Under the pieces are notes generated by a model. That model saw only the letters and a program-made list of their open reading frames with translations, ran no database searches and had not been told where the DNA came from. The position numbers and the translations under genes were made by a program. Shown piece by piece: positions 16,258-24,431 of a stretch of DNA of 64,000 bases. The stretch covers positions 1,305,952 through 1,369,951 of the forward strand of contig CABJAC010000001.1 of NCBI GenBank assembly GCA_902363455.1, read 5' to 3'. Each line of letters begins with the position of its first letter. Within the stretch, counting starts at the first letter, position 1. Origin of the DNA: Caryophanales bacterium. Its GTDB lineage: Bacteria > Bacillota > Bacilli > Exiguobacteriales > Exiguobacteriaceae.

Positions 16258-17457
16258 ATGCCACGCCTGTTTCGTTATTTTTATATATCCGACTTGATTG
16301 CGATTGTCGGTGCGAGTATTTCATATATCGCCATCTACTGGACGTGTGCGAAGCTATTGTCGCCGGCGGCCGTTTCCTTAGTGATTGGTGCCGTTTTTGT
16401 CATTCGTTTTGTCAGTTCCAGTTTGCTCGGTCCGTGGATTGACCGGATCGAACCAATCCGGTTACTGAAAACAACAGTACTGGTTCGGTGCTTGTTACTT
16501 ACGGCGGTCTGGTTCATCTTGACACAAACAGATGCGTTGCTTCTGCCGTTGCTTTGTCTGCTCGCTGTCCAAACCGTGCTGCAAGTCGTCGGGGGAAATA
16601 CAGCGTTTAAAGTCGTGACGCGGATTGTGGTATCCGAACGATTACCGGTCGCCAATGCTTACTTGAGTACGCTTGACCGGATCGGGACGCTCGCTGGATT
16701 ACTGGCGGGTGGTTTGTTGATTACCGGGTTTTCCATCACGATGATTTTAGCGATGGAAGCCGTTTTACATCTGGTCGCCTGGTTCCTTCTGTTTCCGTTA
16801 CGATCGACAGAGGAAGCCGAGAGTAAACCGAAAATGACCTACTGGACCGATTTACGCGAAGGGTTTTCCTATTTAGCGCGCGACACCCGTTTGATTCGGA
16901 TTTTAGTCTTCGGAATCCTCGCCAACTGGATGATTACACCGATCAACGCGTTACTCGCACCTTTTGCGAAAGATGTCATTCGAGGCGGGGCAAACACATT
17001 TTCGTTGCTTGAACTGGCACTGGTCATTGGCGGAATCGGCATGTCGCTGTTGTATGCTAAACTTGCGAGCCGGATTGACTTGATGCAGATGTTTTACCTG
17101 TCGATGGTCCTGCAGGGAAGTTTTACGTTACTGATCGGACTGACGACGACCTTGCCGCTTGCATTCAGCGGGATGTTGTTGCTTGGGATGGCACTTAGTC
17201 TGTTCGGGATTCCCTTTTCGACGTTACTCCAACAGACGACACCGGATGCCCTGCTTGGGCGAATCCGTTCGGCGATGGTCGCCGCTTCGACCTTCAGTTC
17301 AGCTCTGTTTTTTGGATTGTCGGCGTATTTGACGACCGTGTTTGCTATCGACACCGTGTTTCTGTTCTTTTCTGGGAGTGGTCTGCTCATCTTGCTGATC
17401 CTTCGACTTCAGCGTAAAACACCAGCAGCGGAAGTGCGACGGGACGAAGTCGGATGA
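16258..17457 (+). CDS. MFS efflux permease
   Basis: A 399-residue major facilitator with about 12 TM segments, motif A-like LLGPWIDRIEPIRLLK after TM2, and the organisation of the macrolide-efflux (Mef-like) group found in Firmicutes. Substrate unknown. AAGGAGGGG lies 6 bases before the ATG, and a -10-like TAAAAT sits at 16199-16204. Its last codons overlap the small gene at 17454 in ATGA, so the two form an operon. It shares only general MFS features with the permeases at 3462, 20816 and 35423. Confidence 0.8.
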   Translation: MPRLFRYFYISDLIAIVGASISYIAIYWTCAKLLSPAAVSLVIGAVFVIRFVSSSLLGPWIDRIEPIRLLKTTVLVRCLLLTAVWFILTQTDALLLPLLCLLAVQTVLQVVGGNTAFKVVTRIVVSERLPVANAYLSTLDRIGTLAGLLAGGLLITGFSITMILAMEAVLHLVAWFLLFPLRSTEEAESKPKMTYWTDLREGFSYLARDTRLIRILVFGILANWMITPINALLAPFAKDVIRGGANTFSLLELALVIGGIGMSLLYAKLASRIDLMQMFYLSMVLQGSFTLLIGLTTTLPLAFSGMLLLGMALSLFGIPFSTLLQQTTPDALLGRIRSAMVAASTFSSALFFGLSAYLTTVFAIDTVFLFFSGSGLLILLILRLQRKTPAAEVRRDEVG

Positions 17458-17645
17458 CAAATCGGCCTTCAGGCGGAGGGCAGGGGAAACGGGACGCGTT
17501 ATACTTAAAAAAACGCTTACAGAGGAGAATGCAGAGGATGGATGGAATGGCGATGCTTGCCTTGATGTTTTTGATCCCGATCGGCGGGATGACGGTCATG
17601 TTGAATGTTTTATGGCGACGGATTACACCGGAGCTTGAAAAATAA
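17454..17645 (+). CDS. Small basic one-TM protein coupled to the MFS gene
   Basis: A 63-residue protein with a very basic N-terminal half (KRDALYLKKRLQRRMQRM) and one hydrophobic segment (about 33-52). It starts in the ATGA overlap with the MFS stop, which signals translational coupling and supports it being real. A small transporter-associated membrane peptide is a fair guess, but no family is recognised. A strong terminator follows 56 bases downstream. Confidence 0.55.
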   Translation: MTNRPSGGGQGKRDALYLKKRLQRRMQRMDGMAMLALMFLIPIGGMTVMLNVLWRRITPELEK

Positions 17646-17700
17646 ACAAGTACATACAACCGGTTCGAACGGACCGGTTGCCGATGAGGTTATACCAACA

Positions 17701-17739
17701 AACGACGCTTCCCGCATGAACGGGGAGCGTCGTTTTTTT
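17701..17739. terminator. Bidirectional terminator
   Basis: AACGACGCTTCCC (17701-17713) pairs with GGGGAGCGTCGTT (17722-17734) and is followed by T7. It separates the MFS operon from the convergent hmp gene. A second hairpin, CAACCGG...CCGGTTG, lies just upstream at 17659-17680. Confidence 0.88.
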
Positions 17740-17754
17740 CTGATTAAAGGGAAG

Positions 17755-18909
17755 TTATGAGACGGCAGTCGGCGCTTCGAGTGCGAGACTTGGTCCGAAG
17801 ACTTCAAAATGCAGCTTGTCCGGATGACCGCTAAAGTGGCGGCGGACGAACTGAATCATCGCTTCCGGTCCGCAGACGAACGTGTCAGCTGTCCCGTCGA
17901 TATTCATCACATCGTCGATGGACAAACGTCCCGGTGTTGTATCAGGCAACGCATTGCGTTCGGCGTAGCGGATGATGGTCGCGCCCTGTGCTTCGCACCG
18001 TGCCAATTGTTCGGCGAACGGCCGGTCATGGTCGTCTTGGATGGCAACGTATAATGTCGTTTTACGACCTGCCGCAAGGGCCGCTTCTGTCATCGCGAGG
18101 AGCGGTGTCAAACCGATGCCGCCGGCGAGACCGACAAACGGAGTTAAGGCATCTGTTAATGTAAACGAACCGGCCGGGGCACTGAGCAACACGCTGTCGC
18201 CGACCGATAAACCGTGCAATTGGTTCGAGACGGACCCGTCCTGTTTGACGCCGATCGTGTACGACGTGCCGTTTGCGATCGTCGTTAAACTGTACTGACG
18301 GTTTTGCCAGAGACCGTCCGGCGACTGGAGGCGGACCGTGACGTATTGACCGGTTTGGTACGGAGCAAGCGGTCGTCCGTTTGATGGACGCAACGTAAAC
18401 GACTTGATATCGCTTGCTTCTGCCGTCATCGCTTCAATGACGAACGGCTGATAACCTTCAAAGCCCGTTGCCTGTTCATCCTGTTGATAGAGCTCCGCTT
18501 CAAGCGAGATGAACAGTTGGGCGATTTCACCGTATCCGGCAGTCCAGGCATCGATGATATCGGGCGTCGCGGCGTCACCGAGGACGTCCTGGATTGCGCC
18601 GATCAGTTCCGTTCCGACGATGTCGTACATAAACGGTTTAATCTGCAGACTGCGGTGTTTATGGAGGACCGGCAATAACGTCGGTTTTAACGCGTCGAGC
18701 TGATCAATGTGTGCAGCTGCGGCATAGACGGCTGTCGCGAGAGCCTGCGATTGCCGGTCATTTTTCTGATTGGATTGATTAAAGATATGTTTCATCTCCG
18801 GATGATTGGCAAACAGGCGTTGATAGAAAACACGGGTGATGCTGTGACCGTGTTCCGCAAGAACCGGGACAGTTGATTTGATGATGGCGATCGTCGATGA
18901 CGTTAACAT
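17755..18909 (-). CDS. hmp: Flavohemoglobin, nitric oxide dioxygenase
   Basis: A 384-residue flavohemoprotein that oxidises NO to nitrate with O2 and NAD(P)H in the cytosol. The globin domain (1-145) has the proximal heme His85 in HKHRSLQIKP. The FAD domain shows WQNRQYSLTTI and QTGQYVTVRL, and the NAD domain has GLAGGIGLTPLLAM and TFVCGPEAMI. Length is near the usual 390-400. AAGTGTCTTT precedes the ATG. The 130-base upstream region carries an NsrR-like palindrome and an FNR/CRP-type box (18997-19031), consistent with NO- and oxygen-responsive control as in Bacillus. It is a single-gene unit. Confidence 0.95.
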   Translation of the reverse strand: MLTSSTIAIIKSTVPVLAEHGHSITRVFYQRLFANHPEMKHIFNQSNQKNDRQSQALATAVYAAAAHIDQLDALKPTLLPVLHKHRSLQIKPFMYDIVGTELIGAIQDVLGDAATPDIIDAWTAGYGEIAQLFISLEAELYQQDEQATGFEGYQPFVIEAMTAEASDIKSFTLRPSNGRPLAPYQTGQYVTVRLQSPDGLWQNRQYSLTTIANGTSYTIGVKQDGSVSNQLHGLSVGDSVLLSAPAGSFTLTDALTPFVGLAGGIGLTPLLAMTEAALAAGRKTTLYVAIQDDHDRPFAEQLARCEAQGATIIRYAERNALPDTTPGRLSIDDVMNIDGTADTFVCGPEAMIQFVRRHFSGHPDKLHFEVFGPSLALEAPTAVS

Positions 18910-18996
18910 AAAGACACTTCCTTTTCGGATGAGGGATGGTCAGATCAGGTTCGAGTTCAGTATCCGTCACATCTGTTTTTAATGCAATAGATTAAA

Positions 18997-19031
18997 TACT
19001 AGATTTAAAATAGTACGTGATTTTTGTCACA
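18997..19031 (-). promoter_or_regulatory. NsrR-like and FNR/CRP-type operators upstream of hmp
   Basis: TACTAGATTTAAAATAGTA (18997-19015) is a palindrome whose minus strand contains TATTTTAAAT, the core of NsrR operators. Directly beside it, CGTGATTTTTGTCACA (19016-19031) matches TGTGA-N6-TCAC, the FNR/CRP consensus. Both lie in the hmp upstream region. Confidence 0.65.
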
Positions 19032-19061
19032 AGGATGCCATCAATTCGTCAAGTAACCGAC

Positions 19062-19087
19062 AAAAAACCTCCGACGGCAGTCGAAGG
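19062..19087 (-). terminator. Terminator of the SgrR-type gene
   Basis: On the minus strand CCTTCGAC-TGCC-GTCGGAGG is followed by TTTTTTG. It begins at the gene's stop. Confidence 0.8.
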
Positions 19088-20713
19088 TCAAGACGAAATC
19101 CATAGCTTTGAGAAATCCAAGTAGCCGAATGAATCGATGGTGATATTCTGCAACTCAATCGGAAACGGAATGATTCGTGTATCATCGTAGAGCGGAATGA
19201 AATAAGACGAGTCGATCAAGTATCGTTCCACGGTCTGATGAAGAGTCAGCCAATCCTCAAACGGTGTTTCGTCGTATTGCGTTATCCATGCCTCGAGTTC
19301 CGGCATCCGGCCAAACATCTTCATGGGCGGTGAAAAATCATTCGTCAGGAATTGATGGAAAGCAACCGGCAAGTTCCGTTCGAAGACTTCGGCGTGGATC
19401 GCGAGATCAATCGTGTCAAAAGCGTGAAAGTCGGTGATACTCTCCTTAAAACCGACCGGGACCAGCTCATACGGTATGCCGTGAACTTCGAGTGTTTCGC
19501 ATAACCAACGGGTTACTTTGTCCGTGAAGTCTGTCAGTTTGATCCGGAGCGGCTGGTCAAACGGAACGGCAGGACCCTCCGGAAGAGGATAAACGGAACT
19601 GTATTGTTCAAGAAACCCGCGGTTGTTCGGAAAACTCCGCTCGCTGACAGACTGAACCAACGGGCGAATCGCGGCAATCAACCGGTGTATGTAGTGCCGC
19701 GCTTCCGGGCGCTCGAATGGACCGCCGGGACGCGGGTTCAAAAAAACGAGGCCGAAGCCGGACTGGGTCGCAATCGTATCCGTCTCACCGGAGTCCGACC
19801 GCGATGTCCGGTAAACCGGATCGTAGGCGTCCGGCATCTGAATGAACTCGATCCGGTCGAGCAGAGCCCGGATGCCGAAATAGTTCGGAAACGCCGACAA
19901 AATCGTTTTTTTACTGTTATTTTGCGTCAATTGAAAGGCGCCCGTCCCGATGTTGTCTTTACTGATACTCGTATGAATCGTCGCCAGTTTCGGTAGCAGG
20001 GAATGGCGCTGCTGGTCTAACGTGATATCGACCTGGAACGGTCCGTTGGATTGAACGTGTTGGACGTGCCGGTACGATTTGGCATAAGCGGGATAGACAA
20101 TCAGTTTCCGGAGACTTTTCGTCACATCTTTACTCGTCAACAGCGAACCGTCGTGAAAGCGGACATCCTTTCGTAAGTAGAGCGATAACGTGCATCCGTT
20201 CCAAGCATAATGATGTGCCAGTTCGCCCTGCAGTTTACCATCCGCGTCGATGGCAAACAACCGGCTGAAGACATTTTGGACGAGATGGGCGCTGTGAATG
20301 TCGGCGGCTTCGAGCGGATTGGTCGTCAAAAAGGGACGTCTGCGGGGAATCAATAACGCATCCGACGATTCCTGCGTATAGCCGAACTTGCGCTCGAGTT
20401 GCCGAATGAAACGACCGGTTTGAGCAGGGGACCAGTCCCAACTGAGTTCTTCCGTCACGGCGTCGACCGACTCCCGTTCAATCCGCTCCAGCATCTGTTT
20501 CGCGTATTCTCGTTCTACGTGACGCAGCCAGACGAGTGCCGTCAGATGTCCGCGGCCCCGACCGCTCGTATAGTGCAACCATCCTTCTTCCTGCCAACGG
20601 TTCAAATACCGTTTCGTTTGTTTGGGACTTAAATGGACCGTGTCGGCCAATTCGGCAATCGAGTACGATCCTTCCCGGCAGGATTTCCATAAGGTGAACA
20701 GATAAGCGTCCAT
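19088..20713 (-). CDS. SgrR-family regulator (HTH + solute-binding domain)
   Basis: A 541-residue fusion: an N-terminal SgrR_N-type winged helix (SYSIAELADTVHLSPKQTKR, then YLNRWQEEGWLHYTSGRGRG) and, from about residue 140, an oligopeptide-type periplasmic-binding fold (SBP_bac_5) with the typical LYLRKDVRFHDGSLLTSKDV. There is no signal peptide, so the binding domain is a cytoplasmic ligand sensor. In E. coli SgrR responds to sugar-phosphate stress; in Firmicutes such proteins usually sit beside an MFS gene, as here (20816, divergent). The ATG at 20713 has GGAGG 6 bases upstream; the longer frame from 20761 would run through the operator dyad. Confidence 0.85.
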   Translation of the reverse strand: MDAYLFTLWKSCREGSYSIAELADTVHLSPKQTKRYLNRWQEEGWLHYTSGRGRGHLTALVWLRHVEREYAKQMLERIERESVDAVTEELSWDWSPAQTGRFIRQLERKFGYTQESSDALLIPRRRPFLTTNPLEAADIHSAHLVQNVFSRLFAIDADGKLQGELAHHYAWNGCTLSLYLRKDVRFHDGSLLTSKDVTKSLRKLIVYPAYAKSYRHVQHVQSNGPFQVDITLDQQRHSLLPKLATIHTSISKDNIGTGAFQLTQNNSKKTILSAFPNYFGIRALLDRIEFIQMPDAYDPVYRTSRSDSGETDTIATQSGFGLVFLNPRPGGPFERPEARHYIHRLIAAIRPLVQSVSERSFPNNRGFLEQYSSVYPLPEGPAVPFDQPLRIKLTDFTDKVTRWLCETLEVHGIPYELVPVGFKESITDFHAFDTIDLAIHAEVFERNLPVAFHQFLTNDFSPPMKMFGRMPELEAWITQYDETPFEDWLTLHQTVERYLIDSSYFIPLYDDTRIIPFPIELQNITIDSFGYLDFSKLWISS

Positions 20714-20735
20714 CTCATTCCTCCATTCTAAAAGG

Positions 20736-20759
20736 GGACATCTTTTCTTGACGATGTCC
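20736..20759. promoter_or_regulatory. Operator dyad between SgrR-type regulator and MFS gene
   Basis: GGACATC (20736-20742) and GATGTCC (20753-20759) form an inverted repeat with a 10-base spacer, flanked by CTAAAA and TTTTTTAG. A -10-like TATCAT lies at 20784-20789 with a poor -35, so an activator bound at the dyad would sit just upstream of the MFS promoter. Confidence 0.55.
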
Positions 20760-20815
20760 ATTTTTTAGTCGCTGTGTCTTGTTTATCATACAGGTAGAGA
20801 ATGGAAGGTGACAAT

Positions 20816-22051
20816 ATGAAATGGAAAGAAATGCCTCGACCAATTAAAGTCAGACTTGTAACGTCGTTTTTCAACCGGACGATTTCGTTCGCCATCATGC
20901 CGTTCATGGCCCTGTTATTTGTTCAAGCGTACAACAAAGTTTTTGCCGGCATCTTTTTGATCGGGACAGTGATTCTCAGCTTCCTGATTGGTTTGATTGG
21001 CGGCTACCTCGCCGATCGGTTTCCCCGGAAACGCCTGCTCGTCTTGTCGACGACGGCGACCGGATTGATGTTTTTGGTGATGACGATCAGTCTCGCCAGC
21101 GATCACATGCTGCTCTTTACGATCGCCTACGCCATTTTCACCGTGACGAGCAACATCGGTCGACCGGCGATGAGTGCGATCATTATTGACGCGACGACAC
21201 CGGAAAACCGACGGGCCGTCTATGCGATCGATTACTGGTTGATCAATCTGTCGATTGCCCTCGGGACGGCACTTGGCGGTTGGCTCTACGTCAGCAACCG
21301 GCTGTTTTTGTTCATCCTGTTGACGTGTACCTCCCTGCTGTTACCGGTTGCCTATCATTTTCTGCTCGACGAATCGAAACACGTCTGGCAGAAACAACCG
21401 CTTCGACACGTGTTCCGTGATCTCGGGAAAAGTTATCAGATCGCCTGGCGTGACCGACCGTTCGTTAAAGTCGTCTTCGGTTCGATGTGTATTCTCGCGG
21501 CTGAGTTTTCGATGGGCAGTTACGTTGCCGTCCGTTTAGCGGACGAATTTAATACGGTCATGATTGGCGACCTGACCGTCAATGGTGTCCGGATGCTCAG
21601 TTTGATCAATATCGAAAATACGATTCTTGTCGTCTGTCTGACGTTTTTCATCCAGCGGTTTTCGAACCGTTTCTCGAACAAACAGGCGCTTGTCGGCGGC
21701 CTTGTCTTGTACATCATCGGTTACGCCACGGTGACGAGTGCCAATTCCCTGACGCTGCTCTTGACGTTCATCTTCATCGCGACGATCGGAGAGTTGCTTT
21801 ATTCGCCGACACTGAATGCGGAACAAGCCAACATGATGCCGGCCGATCAACGCGGCGCCTATTCGGCCTTTGCCGGCACGTCACACGCCGGTGCCGATTT
21901 ACTGTCCCGGTCGACGCTCATCCTCGGAGCGGTGCTCGCTCCGTTCATGATGAGTGTCTACATCGGACTGATCGTGTGTCTCGGACTCGGTCTGGTCTAC
22001 CTCGGCTTGTTCCGGAACGAAAAAATCGCTGAAAAACAGCAGGCTTCTTAA
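20816..22051 (+). CDS. MFS transporter, partner of the SgrR-type regulator
   Basis: A 411-residue major facilitator with about 12 TM segments. Motif A is clear (GGYLADRFPRKRLLVLS), as is an ATTPENRRAVYAIDYW loop, both typical of the DHA1/MdtH-like drug or sugar exporters of Firmicutes. The ATG at 20816 follows GGAAGGTGACAAT; the frame extends to 20801 without a better site. It is divergent from the SgrR-type gene, with the dyad at 20736-20759 between them, so its substrate is probably related to the ligand sensed by that regulator. The GNAT gene 20 bases downstream is likely in the same operon. Confidence 0.85.
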   Translation: MKWKEMPRPIKVRLVTSFFNRTISFAIMPFMALLFVQAYNKVFAGIFLIGTVILSFLIGLIGGYLADRFPRKRLLVLSTTATGLMFLVMTISLASDHMLLFTIAYAIFTVTSNIGRPAMSAIIIDATTPENRRAVYAIDYWLINLSIALGTALGGWLYVSNRLFLFILLTCTSLLLPVAYHFLLDESKHVWQKQPLRHVFRDLGKSYQIAWRDRPFVKVVFGSMCILAAEFSMGSYVAVRLADEFNTVMIGDLTVNGVRMLSLINIENTILVVCLTFFIQRFSNRFSNKQALVGGLVLYIIGYATVTSANSLTLLLTFIFIATIGELLYSPTLNAEQANMMPADQRGAYSAFAGTSHAGADLLSRSTLILGAVLAPFMMSVYIGLIVCLGLGLVYLGLFRNEKIAEKQQAS

Positions 22052-22070
22052 AACGGAAGGGGATAGAAAC

Positions 22071-22628
22071 ATGGACATCATTGAAACGAAGCGGCACCGG
22101 TTACGGCGCTGGCAGGAAAGTGACGCTGCCAGTCTGTATGCCTATGCAAAGGATCCGCGTGTCGGACCAAACGCCGGCTGGGCACCGCATGCGTCGCTTG
22201 CTGAAAGTCAGGACGTCATTACGATTTTTCAAGAGGCGAACGACGGCTATGCGATCGTCGACAAGGCGACGGGACAAATCATCGGCAGCTTCGGTTTTCA
22301 TGACCGTCGTCCGGTCGAGGCACTGACCGACTTGAAGCAGGTCGAGTTCGGATTTGTTCTTCACCCGGACTACTGGGGGCAGGGACGGATGCCGGAAATC
22401 GTCCGGACCGCCCTCGCAGTGGCATTTGAGACGATGAAAGTCGATCTTGTCTGGTGTGCACATTTTGACTTTAATGCCCCGTCACGCCGGGTCATCGAAA
22501 AACTGGGATTTGAACATGTGTTGGACCGACCGTTCGTCATGGAACGGATTGACGGGCGGACCGTGACGAGCCGGCTGTACCGCTGGACACGGGAACGGTA
22601 TGAAGCGCAGTCGAACGGCATCCGGTAA
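22071..22628 (+). CDS. GNAT N-acetyltransferase (RimJ/RimL type)
   Basis: A 185-residue acetyltransferase. The RimL-like opening (IETKRHRLRRWQESDAASLY) leads to the motif A region (KQVEFGFVLHPDYWGQGRMP) and the closing N-x-x-S-R-x-V-I-E-K-L-G-F-E block. It would move acetyl from acetyl-CoA to an amine, either a ribosomal protein N-terminus or a small molecule. The Q-x-x-G-x-G/A loop is present as WGQGRMPE. It lies 20 bases after the MFS stop with AAGGGGATAGAAAC as ribosome binding site, so co-transcription is likely. A terminator follows. Confidence 0.85.
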   Translation: MDIIETKRHRLRRWQESDAASLYAYAKDPRVGPNAGWAPHASLAESQDVITIFQEANDGYAIVDKATGQIIGSFGFHDRRPVEALTDLKQVEFGFVLHPDYWGQGRMPEIVRTALAVAFETMKVDLVWCAHFDFNAPSRRVIEKLGFEHVLDRPFVMERIDGRTVTSRLYRWTRERYEAQSNGIR

Positions 22629-22635
22629 AACAGTA

Positions 22636-22673
22636 CAAGACGTCCTTCTCGAAAGAGGGACGTCTTGTTTTTG
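22636..22673 (+). terminator. Terminator after the GNAT gene
   Basis: CAAGACGTCC (22636-22645) pairs with GGACGTCTTG (22658-22667), followed by TTTTT. Confidence 0.88.
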
Positions 22674-22705
22674 GAAAAATCGTTGGAAAGGAAGCAGGCG
22701 TCCCG

Positions 22706-22948
22706 TCACCGTCTTTTACGGACCCTGTCTCTAAAGAACAACAGGCTTACGGACAGACTGATGATTGTAGCAAGGACACTTTTAATCAGAGCGTGACGCG
22801 TCAGACCGTCCATCACGATTCCATTAAATTTTTGAGCGAAAGTTGCTTCCGGAACCCAGTCAATGACAGACCCGATGCCTAAGAATGCAGGAACGCTCAG
22901 CAAAAGATAGACGCTGATGAAGCCGAGGAGAAACGTTTTAATCTTCAT
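22706..22948 (-). CDS. Small two-TM membrane protein, unknown
   Basis: An 80-residue protein with an N-terminal hydrophobic segment (about 4-25) and a second one (about 55-74), ending in a basic tail (RDRVRKRR). The ATG at 22948 is used because GAGGTG lies 8 bases upstream; the longer TTG start at 22963 would overlap that site. No family recognised. It is the last gene of the PadR cluster (24269 to 22706, same strand). Confidence 0.55.
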   Translation of the reverse strand: MKIKTFLLGFISVYLLLSVPAFLGIGSVIDWVPEATFAQKFNGIVMDGLTRHALIKSVLATIISLSVSLLFFRDRVRKRR

Positions 22949-23006
22949 ACTGAAGCACCTCAATTCCTGTCGTGTTGTGAAGACAGTTCTTCACAACAGA
23001 CGGCTG

Positions 23007-23180
23007 TCATGACTGGACAAGCGCAATGATTAAAAGAATCGTAGAGACTGATCCGGCGGTCAATAAGGTCAGCATTTTGGGACGGTTAAAATCTTGAGAT
23101 GATTTGGATACTTCTTTTGACAGGCTGATCCAAATGGTCAGAGAAGCGATAATGATCAAAAACAAAAAGGTTTCAGACAT
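23007..23180 (-). CDS. 57-residue two-TM membrane peptide in the PadR operon
   Basis: A small gene encoding a protein that starts MSETFLFLIIIASLTIWISL, has a charged linker (SKEVSKSSQDFNRPK) and ends in a second hydrophobic helix before a TGA at 23009-23007. The ribosome binding site GGAGG lies 8 bases before the ATG and contains the stop of the upstream gene (23184), a tight coupling that supports it being real. No family recognised; a partner of the HAAS-type membrane protein upstream is plausible from position only. Confidence 0.6.
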   Translation of the reverse strand: MSETFLFLIIIASLTIWISLSKEVSKSSQDFNRPKMLTLLTAGSVSTILLIIALVQS

Positions 23181-23183
23181 GGA

Positions 23184-23945
23184 TCAATCCTCCGTGTGTA
23201 GAGATTTTTTTGACTTCGTTTCGTAAAAAAACAGTCCGGTCATCAAAACAGTAGCACAAACATAGCCGACACCGACAGCGGATAAAGCGGACCAATTAAG
23301 CTGATAACGCAGGAAAAATTGCGGCAACAGATAAGCCAGCAGCCCAAGCGGCAAGACCCAGGTCTTCGCCCGGTATGCACTGTATCCGATGAGGAGGAAG
23401 GCGCTGAGACCAACAATCGAACTGGTCAACCAGGAAAAGTGGATTGTCGGTGATGTGATCTGTGAGTCGGTTAAAAACAGTCCCATCAGCAACAAGAAGA
23501 TTACGCCCGTGGACAGACCAAACAACAGGAATGGACGTTTCGAAGAGGTGTGCGCCGCGCTGTAACGTAAACATCGACTCAAAACGATCAGCAAAGAACT
23601 GATCAAGATGGTGAAGCCGACTAAAAAGTACAGACTGTAGGACAGCGGTCCGTCGAGCAAGTCTTGAAACATCAGAAAACTGAAGACGCCTGCGAGAATT
23701 TGAAACAGCAGCCAAATCGATTCGTGGTAATCGGTCGTCATCTCTGAGGCAATCGATTGAATATAGGCGGCCGGACTGTCACCGGTGATGGCCGCAACCG
23801 ACTTACCGTCCACCTCGGCTTCCTGTAAATGATCCTCGAGTTCGGTGACGATGTCTTGCGTCGCCTGTTCATTTTTTCCAGATGCGAGCAAGTAGAGTGT
23901 CAAATCTTCTAGAAACCTTCTTGATTCGTCAGATAACGTCTGCAT
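23184..23945 (-). CDS. HAAS/DUF1129-type membrane protein paired with PadR
   Basis: A 253-residue protein. The first 75 residues are a helical, acidic domain (FLEDLTLYLLASGKNEQATQ, then DIVTELEDHLQEAEVDGKS) like the HAAS/DUF1700 domain that accompanies PadR regulators. About six TM segments follow (80-245). Such proteins are thought to relay a membrane signal to, or be controlled by, the adjacent PadR protein. AAAGGAGG lies before the ATG, which directly follows the PadR stop (TGAATG), so the two are translationally coupled. Confidence 0.75.
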   Translation of the reverse strand: MQTLSDESRRFLEDLTLYLLASGKNEQATQDIVTELEDHLQEAEVDGKSVAAITGDSPAAYIQSIASEMTTDYHESIWLLFQILAGVFSFLMFQDLLDGPLSYSLYFLVGFTILISSLLIVLSRCLRYSAAHTSSKRPFLLFGLSTGVIFLLLMGLFLTDSQITSPTIHFSWLTSSIVGLSAFLLIGYSAYRAKTWVLPLGLLAYLLPQFFLRYQLNWSALSAVGVGYVCATVLMTGLFFYETKSKKSLHTED

Positions 23946-24269
23946 TCAGGAGTCCTCCTTTAAAATATGCTGGACGCTCGCCGCCAGTTGCTGCCAGCGC
24001 GTCGTGAACGCCGCCAGTTCCTCGCGACCGGTGCGGGTGATGGCGTAATACTTTCGTTTTGGTCCGCTCGGTGAGACCCGTTGCGTCGCTTCGATCCAAC
24101 CCAGTTTTTGCATCCGCATCAACAATGGATAGATCGTCCCTTCACTGACGTCGGCAAAACCATGGGCGGCGAGTTTCGTTGCCAGTTCATAACCGTATAC
24201 TTCCTCTTCGGCAATCAAGGCGAGGAGACAACCGTCAAGAATGCCTTTTAACATTTGGGTGGATGACAT
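23946..24269 (-). CDS. PadR-family transcriptional regulator
   Basis: A 107-residue winged-helix repressor of the small PadR-s2 type. Visible are the ILDGCLLALIAEEEVYGYEL helix, the recognition region VSEGTIYPLLMRMQKLGWIE and the beta wing GPKRKYYAITRTGREEL, then the C-terminal dimerisation helix. The ATG at 24269 follows CGAGGA by 7 bases; the longer frame to 24302 would run into the operator repeats. It heads a four-gene operon (PadR, HAAS protein, two small membrane proteins) and is divergent from the CPBP protease gene, with two 20-base direct repeats between them. Confidence 0.9.
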   Translation of the reverse strand: MSSTQMLKGILDGCLLALIAEEEVYGYELATKLAAHGFADVSEGTIYPLLMRMQKLGWIEATQRVSPSGPKRKYYAITRTGREELAAFTTRWQQLAASVQHILKEDS

Positions 24270-24286
24270 CGCGATTCCTCGTTTCA

Positions 24287-24339
24287 CTATCATGTAATAC
24301 AAGGTAAGTGTATCTCATGCTATCATGCATTGCAAGGTA
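24287..24339. promoter_or_regulatory. Two 20-bp direct repeats, probable PadR operator
   Basis: CTATCATGTAATACAAGGTA (24287-24306) and CTATCATGCATTGCAAGGTA (24320-24339) differ at three positions and are spaced 33 bases start to start, three helical turns. They lie just upstream of padR in the divergent intergene. Confidence 0.65.
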
Positions 24340-24431
24340 ATGGGAAAGTCAGGATTATGTTTGACGGGAACGAGGTAAATAAAAGGTAAAAGGAGCGGAA
24401 AACCGGTCACTCATGTAAGGAGGAGATAAAG

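Noticed and set aside
16220..16297. 25-codon open frame overlapping the start of the MFS gene, as a regulatory leader peptide
   Set aside because: The likely transcription start (-10 at 16199-16204) leaves no room for its ribosome binding site, and it overlaps the MFS start out of frame.
17659..17680. Second terminator or operator (CAACCGG/CCGGTTG) before 17701
   Set aside because: Short stem without T-run; the strong terminator at 17701-17739 explains the region.
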